NCBI GenBank assembly: GCA_943789485.1
Contig: CALSUH010000010.1
Span: 1 to 64,000 of the forward strand
DNA from: an uncultured Pseudomonadales bacterium
Lineage (GTDB): Bacteria > Pseudomonadota > Gammaproteobacteria > Pseudomonadales > Pseudohongiellaceae
DNA: 64,000 nt
Reading direction: 5' to 3'
The position numbers and the translations under genes are program-made. The notes under the pieces are model-generated. The model saw nothing but the letters and a program-made list of their open reading frames with translations, made no database searches and had not been told where the DNA came from. Numbering within the stretch: the stretch's first letter is position 1; every line of letters begins with the position of its first letter. Below are positions 35,023 through 44,090 of the stretch, one piece after another.

Positions 35023-35556
35023 TTGGATATCACTGATGAAGGGCTAGTGCTTACGGACAGGCTGCCAGTATCTGTGCAAGTTCTCGATACCCTGCCTGAA
35101 AAATACGAATTGGCGGTGGCTGACCAAGAGAATGAAAGCTTCTTAAAGACCAGCCTGGTCTGGCAGGAGCCGGTGGATTTGGATGACTTAGATCAAGTGG
35201 GGCAAGAGCTCAGGCGGCAGGATCTCAAGATCAGTTTGTTGCTGGAAATGATGAGCGAGTTACTGGCTCAGAACAATACAATCCCTAAGCCGCGCAAATT
35301 AAAATTATCTACCAAGGGCCTGGCCTTTGGCAGCGGCACAGTTGAACTGAATGCAGGCCAGCAGGTCAGCGTGATGATCTATATCGTGCCCTCGTTTCCC
35401 AAGGCGCTGAAGTTATACGGTGAAATTCACAAGAGCGAAGACGGTAAAGTAACCATGGTCGCGTTCGAGGGTGTGAGTCAGAATGTGAAGGATGCTCTGG
35501 ATAAACTCATCTTCCGCCATCACCGCCGGGAAGTTGCCATGGTGCGTCGTCTGTAG
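35023..35556 (+). CDS. PilZ-like protein with a helical insert, degenerate ligand site
   Basis: I place the start at TTG 35023 (177 residues) because AGGGGA lies six bases before it; the track start at 34996 has no such site. A short N-terminal beta part (LPVSVQVLD) is followed by a helical insert of about 70 residues (QVGQELRRQDLKISLLLEMM) and then PilZ-like strands (KLKLSTKGLAFGSG). The RxxxR and DxSxxG motifs for c-di-GMP are not intact, so it may act without the ligand. The split layout recalls the tetrameric tPilZ proteins described from Xanthomonas. It ends the fliD-fliS-fliT group. Confidence 0.7.
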   Translation: MDITDEGLVLTDRLPVSVQVLDTLPEKYELAVADQENESFLKTSLVWQEPVDLDDLDQVGQELRRQDLKISLLLEMMSELLAQNNTIPKPRKLKLSTKGLAFGSGTVELNAGQQVSVMIYIVPSFPKALKLYGEIHKSEDGKVTMVAFEGVSQNVKDALDKLIFRHHRREVAMVRRL

Positions 35557-35605
35557 TTGATTCACGGCGACTAAAGACGACATCAAGCGTCTTGCCTTAG
35601 GCAGA

Positions 35606-35638
35606 ACCGGCTAGGCATTTGCCCCAGCCGTAGCCGGT
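35606..35638. terminator. Stem-loop between convergent PilZ-like gene and fliN2
   Basis: ACCGGCT and AGCCGGT form a seven-base stem between two genes that face each other. It may end one or both transcripts; there is no T-run. Confidence 0.35.
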
Positions 35639-35647
35639 GGGCCAAAA

Positions 35648-36082
35648 TCAGAGACTTCGTGCTCTTTCTTCTAAGCTAATAATATCGGTAATTTGCAGGC
35701 CAAAGCGCTCGTCGGCAAGCACTACGACACCGTGTGCGATCAATGCGCCATTGACTCGGATATCCAAAGGCTCATCCAGCAATCTTTCAAGCTCGATGAT
35801 CGAGCCTTCCTGGGTATTCAATAACTCGGTTAAAGTCATTTTGGTCCGTCCCACCTCGATAGAAAGAGACACGGGCACCTTGAGTAGGGCGTTAATATTG
35901 ACGTCTTTGCCGCTCAGTGACTTGGCGATGTCTTCTGCGGTTTCTAAGCTTGCAGCTTCATCTGGGCTTGCTTGGGCAGCAGTTTCGCTTTCGGTGTCCC
36001 CGGCAGCAGCAGCTGGCTCCTGCGCTGCTTGCGGCGCTGAACTGGCTTCATCGGAGGCTGTGTCTTCGTTCTCTTCGCTCAT
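35648..36082 (-). CDS. fliN: Second FliN-type motor switch protein
   Basis: A 144-residue protein with an acidic, Ala/Glu-rich first half (about 1-55) and a complete SpoA domain (about 65-140; VPVSLSIEVGRTKMTLTELL...LQITDII). The SpoA part resembles the first FliN (3778-4218), but the tails are unrelated. It follows fliL on the minus strand, where fliM and fliN normally stand, but no fliM is present here. It may replace or mix with the first FliN in the C-ring. An AGGA site precedes the start. Confidence 0.9.
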   Translation of the reverse strand: MSEENEDTASDEASSAPQAAQEPAAAAGDTESETAAQASPDEAASLETAEDIAKSLSGKDVNINALLKVPVSLSIEVGRTKMTLTELLNTQEGSIIELERLLDEPLDIRVNGALIAHGVVVLADERFGLQITDIISLEERARSL

Positions 36083-36132
36083 TCTGGCATCCTAAGTGTC
36101 CGGTGGTCGTACAGGCTGATTCTTGAGTCAGT

Positions 36133-36606
36133 CTACTGCATGACGAAATTAGTGATAAATATTTGACCTTGATCGGCAATCTGCAAGGAATCGTAGTCGC
36201 TGATAATTTGATTAATAGCCAGCAACATCTGGCGGCGCAGCTGCTCTTTTCCTTCCAGTGAGCTGAGCTTGTCAAACTGTTGATCGCTCAGTAGCAGAAT
36301 CAGTGAATTCCTAACCGCCGGCATGTGCCGTTCGATCAAGTCTAGAACTTGCTGGTCCGGGTGCATTGCTACCAGCGCTACTTGCAGGTAGCGTAGTTCA
36401 CCAAGATGGGTGAAATTCACAACAAATGGAGGCTCGAGTTGAAGATAGATTGCGCCACTACCGGCTTCGGTACTGGCTGTTGCTGGGTTATCAGATTCGC
36501 TCTCGAGTCCAATTGTTTCCATTATTGAAATATAGCCTAGGGCATTTGCAATGGACAAGCAGCCGCCCGCTAGTAGAAACAGCACAAAGAAAGTCTTCTT
36601 GTTCAT
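36133..36606 (-). CDS. fliL: Flagellar basal body protein FliL (first copy)
   Basis: FliL surrounds the stator and stabilises torque generation. The 157-residue protein has one N-terminal membrane helix (FFVLFLLAGGCLSIANALGY) and a periplasmic stomatin-like domain (YLQLEPPFVVNFTHLGELRYLQVALV, with an SLEGKEQLRRQ stretch). It lies between fliK and the second fliN. A second FliL is encoded at 49301-49738 next to the PomAB stator. Confidence 0.92.
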   Translation of the reverse strand: MNKKTFFVLFLLAGGCLSIANALGYISIMETIGLESESDNPATASTEAGSGAIYLQLEPPFVVNFTHLGELRYLQVALVAMHPDQQVLDLIERHMPAVRNSLILLLSDQQFDKLSSLEGKEQLRRQMLLAINQIISDYDSLQIADQGQIFITNFVMQ

Positions 36607-36639
36607 TAATTACCCTATCAACTGGCTAGGAGCATCCCT

Positions 36640-38124
36640 CTAAACGTAGTGATCAACCTGACTTGAGCTGATCCGCCGAATAGGCAAAGACTGATCCTCT
36701 GCGAGTACGCCAAAATCTCTATTAGCTATATCGCCGCTTCGGCGCTGTTCTTGACCCGATTGCTTGTCTGATAGATCTTTCTGAGAGACGTCACTTTGCT
36801 CTAACTGGAGGCCGCTGTTATTGAGCAACTCTCTGAGTCTGGGCATGGCTGATTCAATCAGTTCTTTTGCTGCTGCGTTACTGGTAATGAAGCTGACCTT
36901 AGTCTGATTCTCTTCGGTGATAATTTTGATCTCCATAGCGCCCAATTCAGCAGGGTGTAACTTGAGTTCTGCAGAAGACAGTTTGACGTTGCTCATCCAG
37001 CGAACGCGATCGCCAACCTGATTACTCCAGTTAGTGCTACCTGCTGGGGAGTCTATAACGAAACTGGAACTACTCTCCAATCCGGTGCCCGACGGCAGGC
37101 GCGCGGCATCGCTTCTTACTGGTGCGTTCAGCCCTGCTAGGTCGTTATTGGCTGCCGCTGATGTGGCAGCATTAATTTGTTGTTTAGACGCAGCAGGGGG
37201 CGAGTCTGCCAGCAGAATAGGGCCTTGGGGGCTGGTATCAAAGATTTGACTAAACAGGCCGGCCTTATTAGCTACTGTGTTTCGAAAACCGTCAATAGCT
37301 AGAATCGATTCACTCTTAGCTGGCAACTCAGGCTCGGTGCTGCGGCTTGCCAAAGTTAAGCCAGACTGCCCTTGGGTATCGGCTCTCTCGCTTACCGATA
37401 GCATTTGCTTTAGCGTCTGGCTGACCGTTTGCGGGTTGGCTATGACACTGGCAGGCAGTACCTTTTGCAGTGGGTCCGCACTGATCTCCTTGATTGTCAC
37501 GGGTCGTCTGTCTTGCAAATTCAGGGTCTGGGTCAGAAGATCCCTGGTTAGACCTACAGGCAAGGTCTTGCCGCTTGAGGACGCAATATTGCCGCTTGGG
37601 GGCATATTGTTGCCGTTTGCGGCCCCGTTCAAGGCAAGCTGGGCCGCCTTATTGTCTGCTAGCTGTAGCTGGGTAAGTTCTGTTGCGCCCGTGACAGCGA
37701 TAAGCTCGGACTTGGTTATGAGATCTTGCTCGGATGCCGATGCGTCAACAGCAGCGCCGGCTTCTAAAAATGTGCCGTTTAGGGTTTTCGATAGCGCGCT
37801 GTTGTCTGTGTCTAAGGATTCTAAGTCACTAATAATAGTAGATAAATCTGAAAGTGGAGCGAGTACCGAGGGATCCTTCAAAGCGGTGCTGGCGATACTG
37901 AGTTGATCGGCCTCTATGCTTCGAATTGTGTTCAGCGTAGTGTCATCAAACCCAGAGAGCTCGGCGGATTCCCGCGGTTTTTCGGTCTCGACGTGTAATT
38001 TTCCACTAAGAATGGCACTAAAATCAGCTTCTGCATCTGCAGTGGGTTCGCGCCCGGGGTTAGGCGTTGCCTGTGGCCCTGCGTCCAAAGTCTCTGTAAG
38101 GCCTAAGCCTAGAGTAAAGTTCAT
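36640..38124 (-). CDS. fliK: Flagellar hook-length control protein FliK
   Basis: FliK is the secreted ruler of the hook. The 494-residue protein has a long variable N-terminus rich in Ser/Ala/Leu and a C-terminal Flg_hook domain (about 375-465; VRWMSNVKLSSAELKLHPAELGA, a hallmark with LHPAELG). It stands between fliJ and fliL, the standard place, so this is the main fliK; the copy at 349-1539 is the paralogue. Confidence 0.93.
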   Translation of the reverse strand: MNFTLGLGLTETLDAGPQATPNPGREPTADAEADFSAILSGKLHVETEKPRESAELSGFDDTTLNTIRSIEADQLSIASTALKDPSVLAPLSDLSTIISDLESLDTDNSALSKTLNGTFLEAGAAVDASASEQDLITKSELIAVTGATELTQLQLADNKAAQLALNGAANGNNMPPSGNIASSSGKTLPVGLTRDLLTQTLNLQDRRPVTIKEISADPLQKVLPASVIANPQTVSQTLKQMLSVSERADTQGQSGLTLASRSTEPELPAKSESILAIDGFRNTVANKAGLFSQIFDTSPQGPILLADSPPAASKQQINAATSAAANNDLAGLNAPVRSDAARLPSGTGLESSSSFVIDSPAGSTNWSNQVGDRVRWMSNVKLSSAELKLHPAELGAMEIKIITEENQTKVSFITSNAAAKELIESAMPRLRELLNNSGLQLEQSDVSQKDLSDKQSGQEQRRSGDIANRDFGVLAEDQSLPIRRISSSQVDHYV

Positions 38125-38211
38125 AACTGCTCGCGTTTTTATGATTCAGGCGGCGTATTTGCCGAGTACTCTAGTACAAAGCAATAGCTATGCCAGAAAT
38201 GAAAAAAGCGT

Positions 38212-38667
38212 TTAAAGCTTCAGCTGGGCCCGGTTTAGAACATACAGTCTAGATGCCAGCTCGTCGTTTTCTTTCTGCTCATTCGCTCTCACAACGCGCT
38301 CTTCTTGCGCTTTAATGTTCTCGGCGGCTCGGGTCATGGAGGTGACAGCGCGTTTCTTGTCTAACCAATTCTGCTGGCTTGAATCTACCTGCTGGGAACT
38401 GCGATTGACGACCTTAGCCTGGTCGTTGATGGCGGTATCGAGCATGGAGAAGAAGCGATGATAATCATCCATCAGGGTGGCGCTGGCTGAATTTTGCAGT
38501 TTTGCCTGCAGGCGTTGTTGATACTCCTGGCGGTAGAGTTTCAACTGTTCCAGCTGCTGTTCCTGCTGCTGGTGTTGACTCCTAGCGCAGTTCAACAGCG
38601 CACCGGCCTGTTGTTCGTGGCTCTGATTGATATCGGCTATTTTTTCTATGCGGGTTGAGCGTTTCAC
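38212..38667 (-). CDS. fliJ: Flagellar export protein FliJ
   Basis: FliJ is the coiled-coil stalk of the FliI ATPase ring and escorts chaperones. The 151-residue protein is helical throughout, rich in Gln/Lys/Arg (QQQEQQLEQLKLYRQEYQQR), as in the family. It is placed 41 bases after fliI. Confidence 0.9.
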   Translation of the reverse strand: MKRSTRIEKIADINQSHEQQAGALLNCARSQHQQQEQQLEQLKLYRQEYQQRLQAKLQNSASATLMDDYHRFFSMLDTAINDQAKVVNRSSQQVDSSQQNWLDKKRAVTSMTRAAENIKAQEERVVRANEQKENDELASRLYVLNRAQLKL

Positions 38668-38708
38668 TGTGTCTTCCTGTTTGCTTTGCCTGACTCGAAT
38701 TTAATGTC

Positions 38709-40085
38709 TTAGCTTTCTTGACTGAGAACAGTGGTCAGAGCATTGAGGCTTTCCTGATAACTTGCTTTATCGCCTGCCGCCTGTTGAATAAATTCCTGAA
38801 GGGCGGGGAAGTACCTGATGGCCTCATCAACAGAGGGGTCTGAGCCTGCCTGATAAGCCCCCACGGTTAGTAGATCTCTATTTTGTTCATACAGGCTATA
38901 GAGCTTTTTAAATCGTATGGCCAGCTGTGAATGTTGTTCATCGATAATGCTGTTCATCACTCGACTGATGGAGCTTTCGATGGCGATAGCTGGGTAAATT
39001 CCTGCGTCGGCTAGGTGCCTTGATAAAACAATATGGCCATCGAGAATAGATCGAGTGGCATCGGCGATGGGATCGTTTTGGTCATCTCCCTCGGTCAATA
39101 CTGTGTAAAACGCGGTAATTGACCCGGCATTTTTAGTGGCACCAGTGCCAGCGCGTTCGACCAGCTGGGGAATCTGAGCAAATACCGAAGGTGGGTAACC
39201 TTTGGTTACCGGCGGCTCGCCAATTGCCAAGGCCAGTTCTCGCTGGGCCTGAGCAAAGCGGGTCAGGGAGTCCATTAGCAGCAGAACATTAAGGCCTCGG
39301 TCGCGGAAGTATTCAGCGATGGCGGTGGCTCGCCAGGCACCATGAAGGCGCATGAGCGGCGGGTCATCTGCCGGTGTGGCAACGACCACAGCTTTACTCA
39401 TCTTGTGTGGGCCAAAAATATTATCGACAAACTCTCTGACTTCTCGGCCTCGTTCGCCAATCAAGCCTACAACGACTACATCGGCATCGGTGTTCTTGGT
39501 CATCTGACCAAGGAGGACGCTCTTGCCTACGCCACTGCCAGCAAATAATCCCATGCGCTGGCCTTGGCCTATGCTTAATAATGAATTGATTGACCTGACC
39601 CCTACATCCAATGGCTTGGCAATTGATTTGCGCGCATAGGGGTTTATGGGGGGGCCCAATAAGGGGACATATTTTTCATAATCTATGGCCCCACCGCGAT
39701 CAATGGGACTGCCATTGCCATCGATGACGCGACCGAGTAACTCGTCACCAACCCCGACTTCAGGATAGTGTTGCAAGGGCGTTACCCTAGCACCTGGGCT
39801 TAGCCCTTTTATTCGGCCGATCGGCATGAGGTAGAGATTGCCATTGGCAAAACCCACCACTTCGGCTTCAATTTCCTTACCTTCTGAGGCGAAGATGCTG
39901 CACCGATTCCCAATGGCGGCCTGGCAGCCTGAAGCCACCAGAGTTAAGCCAGTCATTTGAATAAGTCGTCCCTGAACGGGGATTTGCGCTGGCCTGACAT
40001 GGTCAGAATATTCGACTAGCTTGTGCTGCAATAGCTCCGCCCGGGCTTGTGATAGGGGGGCCTCGGTCGAGGCGGCGGGGGTCAT
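38709..40085 (-). CDS. fliI: Flagellar export ATPase FliI
   Basis: FliI is the hexameric ATPase that energises and unloads export substrates. It has 458 residues, with an F1-type N-terminal beta barrel, Walker A (GLFAGSGVGKSVLLGQ, about residue 180), Walker B (VLLLMDSLTRFAQAQRE) and a C-terminal substrate-binding domain. Its start overlaps the fliH stop by one base (TAATG). Confidence 0.97.
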   Translation of the reverse strand: MTPAASTEAPLSQARAELLQHKLVEYSDHVRPAQIPVQGRLIQMTGLTLVASGCQAAIGNRCSIFASEGKEIEAEVVGFANGNLYLMPIGRIKGLSPGARVTPLQHYPEVGVGDELLGRVIDGNGSPIDRGGAIDYEKYVPLLGPPINPYARKSIAKPLDVGVRSINSLLSIGQGQRMGLFAGSGVGKSVLLGQMTKNTDADVVVVGLIGERGREVREFVDNIFGPHKMSKAVVVATPADDPPLMRLHGAWRATAIAEYFRDRGLNVLLLMDSLTRFAQAQRELALAIGEPPVTKGYPPSVFAQIPQLVERAGTGATKNAGSITAFYTVLTEGDDQNDPIADATRSILDGHIVLSRHLADAGIYPAIAIESSISRVMNSIIDEQHSQLAIRFKKLYSLYEQNRDLLTVGAYQAGSDPSVDEAIRYFPALQEFIQQAAGDKASYQESLNALTTVLSQES

Positions 40086-40696
40086 TACAATGCCTCGCCA
40101 CGTGAATCTTCAATGAACTGATTGACGATCAGATCTATGCAAGTGTCAATGTTGGCTTCCACTAGGGAGTCGTTACTAACGACTCTGCATTCATGTCGGG
40201 AAATAAGCGGGTCATCGACGAGAGTCCAAATTTTTTCCTGGCCATTGTTGTCGATCATCTCGCGGATTAGCTTAGCGTCTTCGGGGTGTAAATGGAGGGT
40301 GATCTCACCGTGGTTGTCATTGAGTGCTGCAAGCGAGTCCCGCACGATTGTCATGATCAGCTTGGGGTTTTCATGCAGTTCTTTTCGGATAACAGCCTTG
40401 GCAATTTTGCCACTCAATGCCGCTAGGGATTCAGCAAGCTGTTGATTCTGTTCATCGAAAGGTCGAGACAGCATAACTAGGTAATCAGTGACTAACTGAA
40501 GCTGCTGATCAGTCTCAGCCTTGGCCTGTTCCAGGCCAGCCTGATAGCCTTCGCGGTGGGCCGCATCATAGCTGGCCCGATCAGGGTCCGGATCATCATG
40601 ACCTGCGGTGACATCGGTAGATTTTTCACCCATCAGGCTGGGAGATTTCCATTTGGAAAAACTGTTTTCTTTAGTCTGGCTGATTCCGCTACTCAT
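40085..40696 (-). CDS. fliH: Flagellar export ATPase regulator FliH
   Basis: FliH is the peripheral stalk that binds FliI and links it to FliN. The 203-residue protein has the N-terminal FliN-binding segment (SFSKWKSPSL), an Ala/Gln-rich helix with a YQAGLEQAKAE pattern, and a C-terminal V1-ATPase E-like domain. It overlaps fliF by eight bases and fliI by one. fliG, which usually precedes it, is absent here. Confidence 0.92.
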   Translation of the reverse strand: MSSGISQTKENSFSKWKSPSLMGEKSTDVTAGHDDPDPDRASYDAAHREGYQAGLEQAKAETDQQLQLVTDYLVMLSRPFDEQNQQLAESLAALSGKIAKAVIRKELHENPKLIMTIVRDSLAALNDNHGEITLHLHPEDAKLIREMIDNNGQEKIWTLVDDPLISRHECRVVSNDSLVEANIDTCIDLIVNQFIEDSRGEAL

Positions 40697-42329
40697 TGGC
40701 CAGCCAGTTTTGAATCAGGCGCGCCGCCTTAGCAGGTTCGTTTTGAACCAGTGTCTGGGCACGGAATAAGTTTTCTTCGTAGGGTGACTGGCGAGGCGTT
40801 TTGTTTGCTAGCAGCGCGTTTGGACTCTCGCCAGTAAGAGTGACATTGTCTGCACTTACACCTTGACCTGAAGCGGAGGTGAGCTGGCCTGGGACAATGA
40901 CTGCCGCCTTCATTGCTGGGCGTAGAACTACAAAGATGAGTAACAGGACGACGATGCCCGCACCAGCTTGTTTCAGTGCCGAGAGGAGCCAGCTCTGTTC
41001 CCAGATTGGAGGTTCTTCGATAGGGGCTAACTCAGGCACAGCTAGAAATGGCTCATTGATTATATTGACGCTGTCGCCGCGAGTGACATCGTAGCCAATA
41101 GCATCCTGAACTAGCTGAGTAATGCGATCTATGCGTGCCTGCTCATCGGTAAGGTCGACAGCAAGAGCATCAGCATCAGCATCAGCCTCGGCGCCGGCAG
41201 CAGCTTGGCCAAGATTGAGGTCCACCAGAACGGCCACGGACAGTTTGGTTATGTTGCCTGGCGTGCGGCGTATGAGGCTAACACTGCGGTCGATTTCATA
41301 ATTTCGACTCAAGTTGGTACGTTCCTGGTTGTTAACCGAGGAGGTGTCTTGACCGCCACCGGCCGGTTGTTCTACCGGTGCATTGGCAGTCAGGGTTCCT
41401 GGCACCACAATCGCGGAATTGGTTGAGCCTACTGTCTCTTCGACAGACTGTTCGCTTCGGACGGCTGTGTTATTGGGGTTATAGATTTCCTCAGTGGTTT
41501 CAATAGAGGTGTAGTCGATGTCAGCGGAGACTTGGGTACGGACATTGCCCGCTCCAACAATTGGCGTGAGGATATCGATAATTCTGCGGCTGTAGTCCTG
41601 CTCAATCTGTCGGGTATAGCGGATTTTCTCGGAGCTACCACCCATAACTGAGGAGCTATCCTGTGATAACAGGGTTCCACGCTGGTCGACTACAGAAACA
41701 TTTTCTGGGCTCAAGCCCGACACGCTCGACGTCACAAGATGCAGAATGCCACTAAGCTGTCTGTCGCTTAGCGCCAGCGGATTCACCAGGTCTATCATGA
41801 CCGATGCACTGGCCTGATTGCCGCTTCGCAGAAACGAGGATTGTTTGGGAATACTCACATGCACTCTAGCGCTGCGAACACCCTGAAGCTGTTGGATAGT
41901 TGCTACAAGCTCCTGCTCAAGCGCGCGATTGTAGCGAGCCTGTTCCAAAAAATTGCTGGTGCCTAGGCTCTGCTCATCGTCTAGTATGCCGTAGCCCCGG
42001 CTGTTAGAGCGGGGCAGACCCTCACTGGCCAGTTGCATGCGTACCTGCTGGATCTCAGAGGAAGGAACAGAGACCAGCCCTGTTCGGCTATCGATGGTGA
42101 ATTCAGTGCCTTGTTGCTCTAGCGCAGCGACGATGTCGTTGGCATCCTGAGTTGCCAGGTCCATATACAAAGGTGTCATGTTTGGTCTGGTTGACCACAT
42201 TACGGACGAAGTGCCCAAGGCAATACCTGCCGCAACAACCAGCATGAAAACGAGCTGCTTGATAATTGGAAGCTGGCTCAAAGAATTGAGTTGGGCAACA
42301 GATGCACTGAAGGGAACTACATTAGCCAT
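40689..42329 (-). CDS. fliF: Flagellar MS-ring protein FliF
   Basis: FliF forms the MS-ring in the inner membrane. The 546-residue protein has a first membrane helix (LVFMLVVAAGIALGTSSVMW), periplasmic ring-building domains (GLPRSNSRGYGILDDEQSLG is typical), a second membrane helix (AGIVVLLLIFVVLRPAMKA) and a C-terminal FliG-binding tail (AARLIQNWLANE). The FliG partner is encoded 39 kb away at 1795. Confidence 0.96.
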   Translation of the reverse strand: MANVVPFSASVAQLNSLSQLPIIKQLVFMLVVAAGIALGTSSVMWSTRPNMTPLYMDLATQDANDIVAALEQQGTEFTIDSRTGLVSVPSSEIQQVRMQLASEGLPRSNSRGYGILDDEQSLGTSNFLEQARYNRALEQELVATIQQLQGVRSARVHVSIPKQSSFLRSGNQASASVMIDLVNPLALSDRQLSGILHLVTSSVSGLSPENVSVVDQRGTLLSQDSSSVMGGSSEKIRYTRQIEQDYSRRIIDILTPIVGAGNVRTQVSADIDYTSIETTEEIYNPNNTAVRSEQSVEETVGSTNSAIVVPGTLTANAPVEQPAGGGQDTSSVNNQERTNLSRNYEIDRSVSLIRRTPGNITKLSVAVLVDLNLGQAAAGAEADADADALAVDLTDEQARIDRITQLVQDAIGYDVTRGDSVNIINEPFLAVPELAPIEEPPIWEQSWLLSALKQAGAGIVVLLLIFVVLRPAMKAAVIVPGQLTSASGQGVSADNVTLTGESPNALLANKTPRQSPYEENLFRAQTLVQNEPAKAARLIQNWLANE

Positions 42330-42375
42330 GGCTTTTTCTTAATCTCTCAAATTTATACAGGGCAAGTCAATGAGT

Positions 42376-42687
42376 CTAGACCTGCATATTCATTACATCT
42401 TGGTAGGCGCTCAACAGCTTGTTGCGAACTTCGGTAATGGCTTCGAAAGACAAGGAGGCTTTTTGTATGGCCACCATGACTTCGGGAATATCCACATTGG
42501 GGTCTCCCGTTTCGAAAGCGGTTTTCATTTCCGTAGCCTCGCGCTGCAGCTCGTTCACCTGATTGATTGAATCATCAAGCAGTTTTGAAAAATCTGGCCT
42601 ATCGATGGCATTAGTATCTGGTGTCTGATTGTTCTGCGTCAACACCCGCATCTGATTCAGAACTTGTTGTACATTCATTTCACTCAT
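42376..42687 (-). CDS. fliE: Flagellar hook-basal body protein FliE
   Basis: FliE joins the MS-ring to the rod. The 103-residue protein shows the family C-terminus (EVMVAIQKASLSFEAITEVRNKLLSAYQDVMNMQV). It starts 20 bases after the fleR stop and precedes fliF, so it may be co-transcribed with fleSR or served by a nearby promoter I did not find. Confidence 0.95.
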   Translation of the reverse strand: MSEMNVQQVLNQMRVLTQNNQTPDTNAIDRPDFSKLLDDSINQVNELQREATEMKTAFETGDPNVDIPEVMVAIQKASLSFEAITEVRNKLLSAYQDVMNMQV

Positions 42688-42707
42688 GCTCTGGTCCTTT
42701 ACATTTC

Positions 42708-44090
42708 TTATCCATGTCCGGCTACGGAGGGAACGGCTATTCCGTCATCTCGAAACTGGGCAAGTTTATAGCGTAACGTGCGCGGACTAATGCCGAGCTT
42801 CTCTGCTGCTTCTTTACGACTACTATTGGAATTTACTGCATCGATAATTAACTCTTTTTCTCGGGTTTTGAGATCACACTCCAATGCGGTCGTTTTCTCT
42901 GTCCATGGTTCTTGATCTTGTGCGGACTGAAACTGTCCGTGGGGCACTATCTGTGGGGTCGTTCCCGGTTTGGAAATCTCCTCAAATACAATGTCTAGAG
43001 CCTGAATAGAGGTGCCGGCCTTGAGAATCAAGGCGCGCTGGATTACGTTCTCCAATTCGCGAACATTGCCGGCCCAAGCATGGCAGAGTAGGGCCTCAGT
43101 GGCCGCTTCGCTCAGTTCTATGCCTTGGCCAGGATGAATTTTTTCGATAATTCGTCGGGCTAGAGGGACCAGGTCCTCACTGCGCTCTCTCAGTGGCAGC
43201 AAGTGCAGGGGGAATACATTGAGTCGATAGAACAAATCCTCGCGAAAGCGGCCTTCTTGAACTTCAAGTTTCAGGTCTCGGTTCGTGGTGGCGATTATCC
43301 TGACATCCAGCGGTATGGTTTTTGTGCCGCCTAGGCGCTCAACTTCTTTTTCTTGAATGACTCTGAGCAGTTTAGCCTGCAATCCGATATCAATTTCAGA
43401 GATTTCATCCAGCAATAAAGTGCCGTGATTGGCTTGCTCGAACTTACCGGCGCGGGACGTATAGGCGCCGGTAAATGCCCCTTTTTCATAGCCAAAGAGC
43501 ATAGACTCGAGCATGGTTTCTGGGATCGCCGCGCAATTGATGGCACAAAATGGTTTGTCTTTGCGTGGCGAATTTTCGTGAATATAGCGTGAGTAGACTT
43601 CCTTGCCGGTGCCAGATTCGCCGCTGACCATGACAGTCACATCCGTTGCCGCAACGCGGCGGGCCAGCTCGGCCAACTTTTGACTGCGTCGATCGGCGAT
43701 GACCATTTTGCCGCTATCGACGCTGCTGGGGTAGAGCCGGTGAACCATCTCTAGCAGCACTTGTGCCTCAAAGGGCTTAACAATATAGTCCGCTGCACCG
43801 TCTTGGATGGCCTCCACGGCTTTTGGTACGTTGCCATAAGCGGTCATTAGCACAAAAGGTGTCTCGGGTAATTGACGCTTAACGATTTTCAGTAATTCAT
43901 GGCCATTCATGCCAGGCATCTGGATATCGCTGACGATAAGGCCCGGTGTGATATTTTCCAGTTTGATCAGGGCTTCTTCCGCGTCTTTGGCATCAATAAC
44001 GTCGTACTGAGATAAGCTGATTGTGTCACACAAGGCTTCCCGCAGATTTGGGTCATCCTCAACAACCAGGATTGGTTTCTGATTACTCAT
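42708..44090 (-). CDS. fleR: Sigma-54 response regulator FleR (FlrC)
   Basis: FleR activates mid-level flagellar genes with sigma-54. The 460-residue protein has a receiver domain (about 1-120, phospho-acceptor Asp55 in VSDIQMPGMNG), an AAA+ domain with Walker A GESGTGKE and an intact GAFTGA loop, and a C-terminal Fis-type helix-turn-helix (EAAEKLGISPRTLRYKL). It overlaps fleS by four bases (ATGA), so both are made together. Confidence 0.95.
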   Translation of the reverse strand: MSNQKPILVVEDDPNLREALCDTISLSQYDVIDAKDAEEALIKLENITPGLIVSDIQMPGMNGHELLKIVKRQLPETPFVLMTAYGNVPKAVEAIQDGAADYIVKPFEAQVLLEMVHRLYPSSVDSGKMVIADRRSQKLAELARRVAATDVTVMVSGESGTGKEVYSRYIHENSPRKDKPFCAINCAAIPETMLESMLFGYEKGAFTGAYTSRAGKFEQANHGTLLLDEISEIDIGLQAKLLRVIQEKEVERLGGTKTIPLDVRIIATTNRDLKLEVQEGRFREDLFYRLNVFPLHLLPLRERSEDLVPLARRIIEKIHPGQGIELSEAATEALLCHAWAGNVRELENVIQRALILKAGTSIQALDIVFEEISKPGTTPQIVPHGQFQSAQDQEPWTEKTTALECDLKTREKELIIDAVNSNSSRKEAAEKLGISPRTLRYKLAQFRDDGIAVPSVAGHG

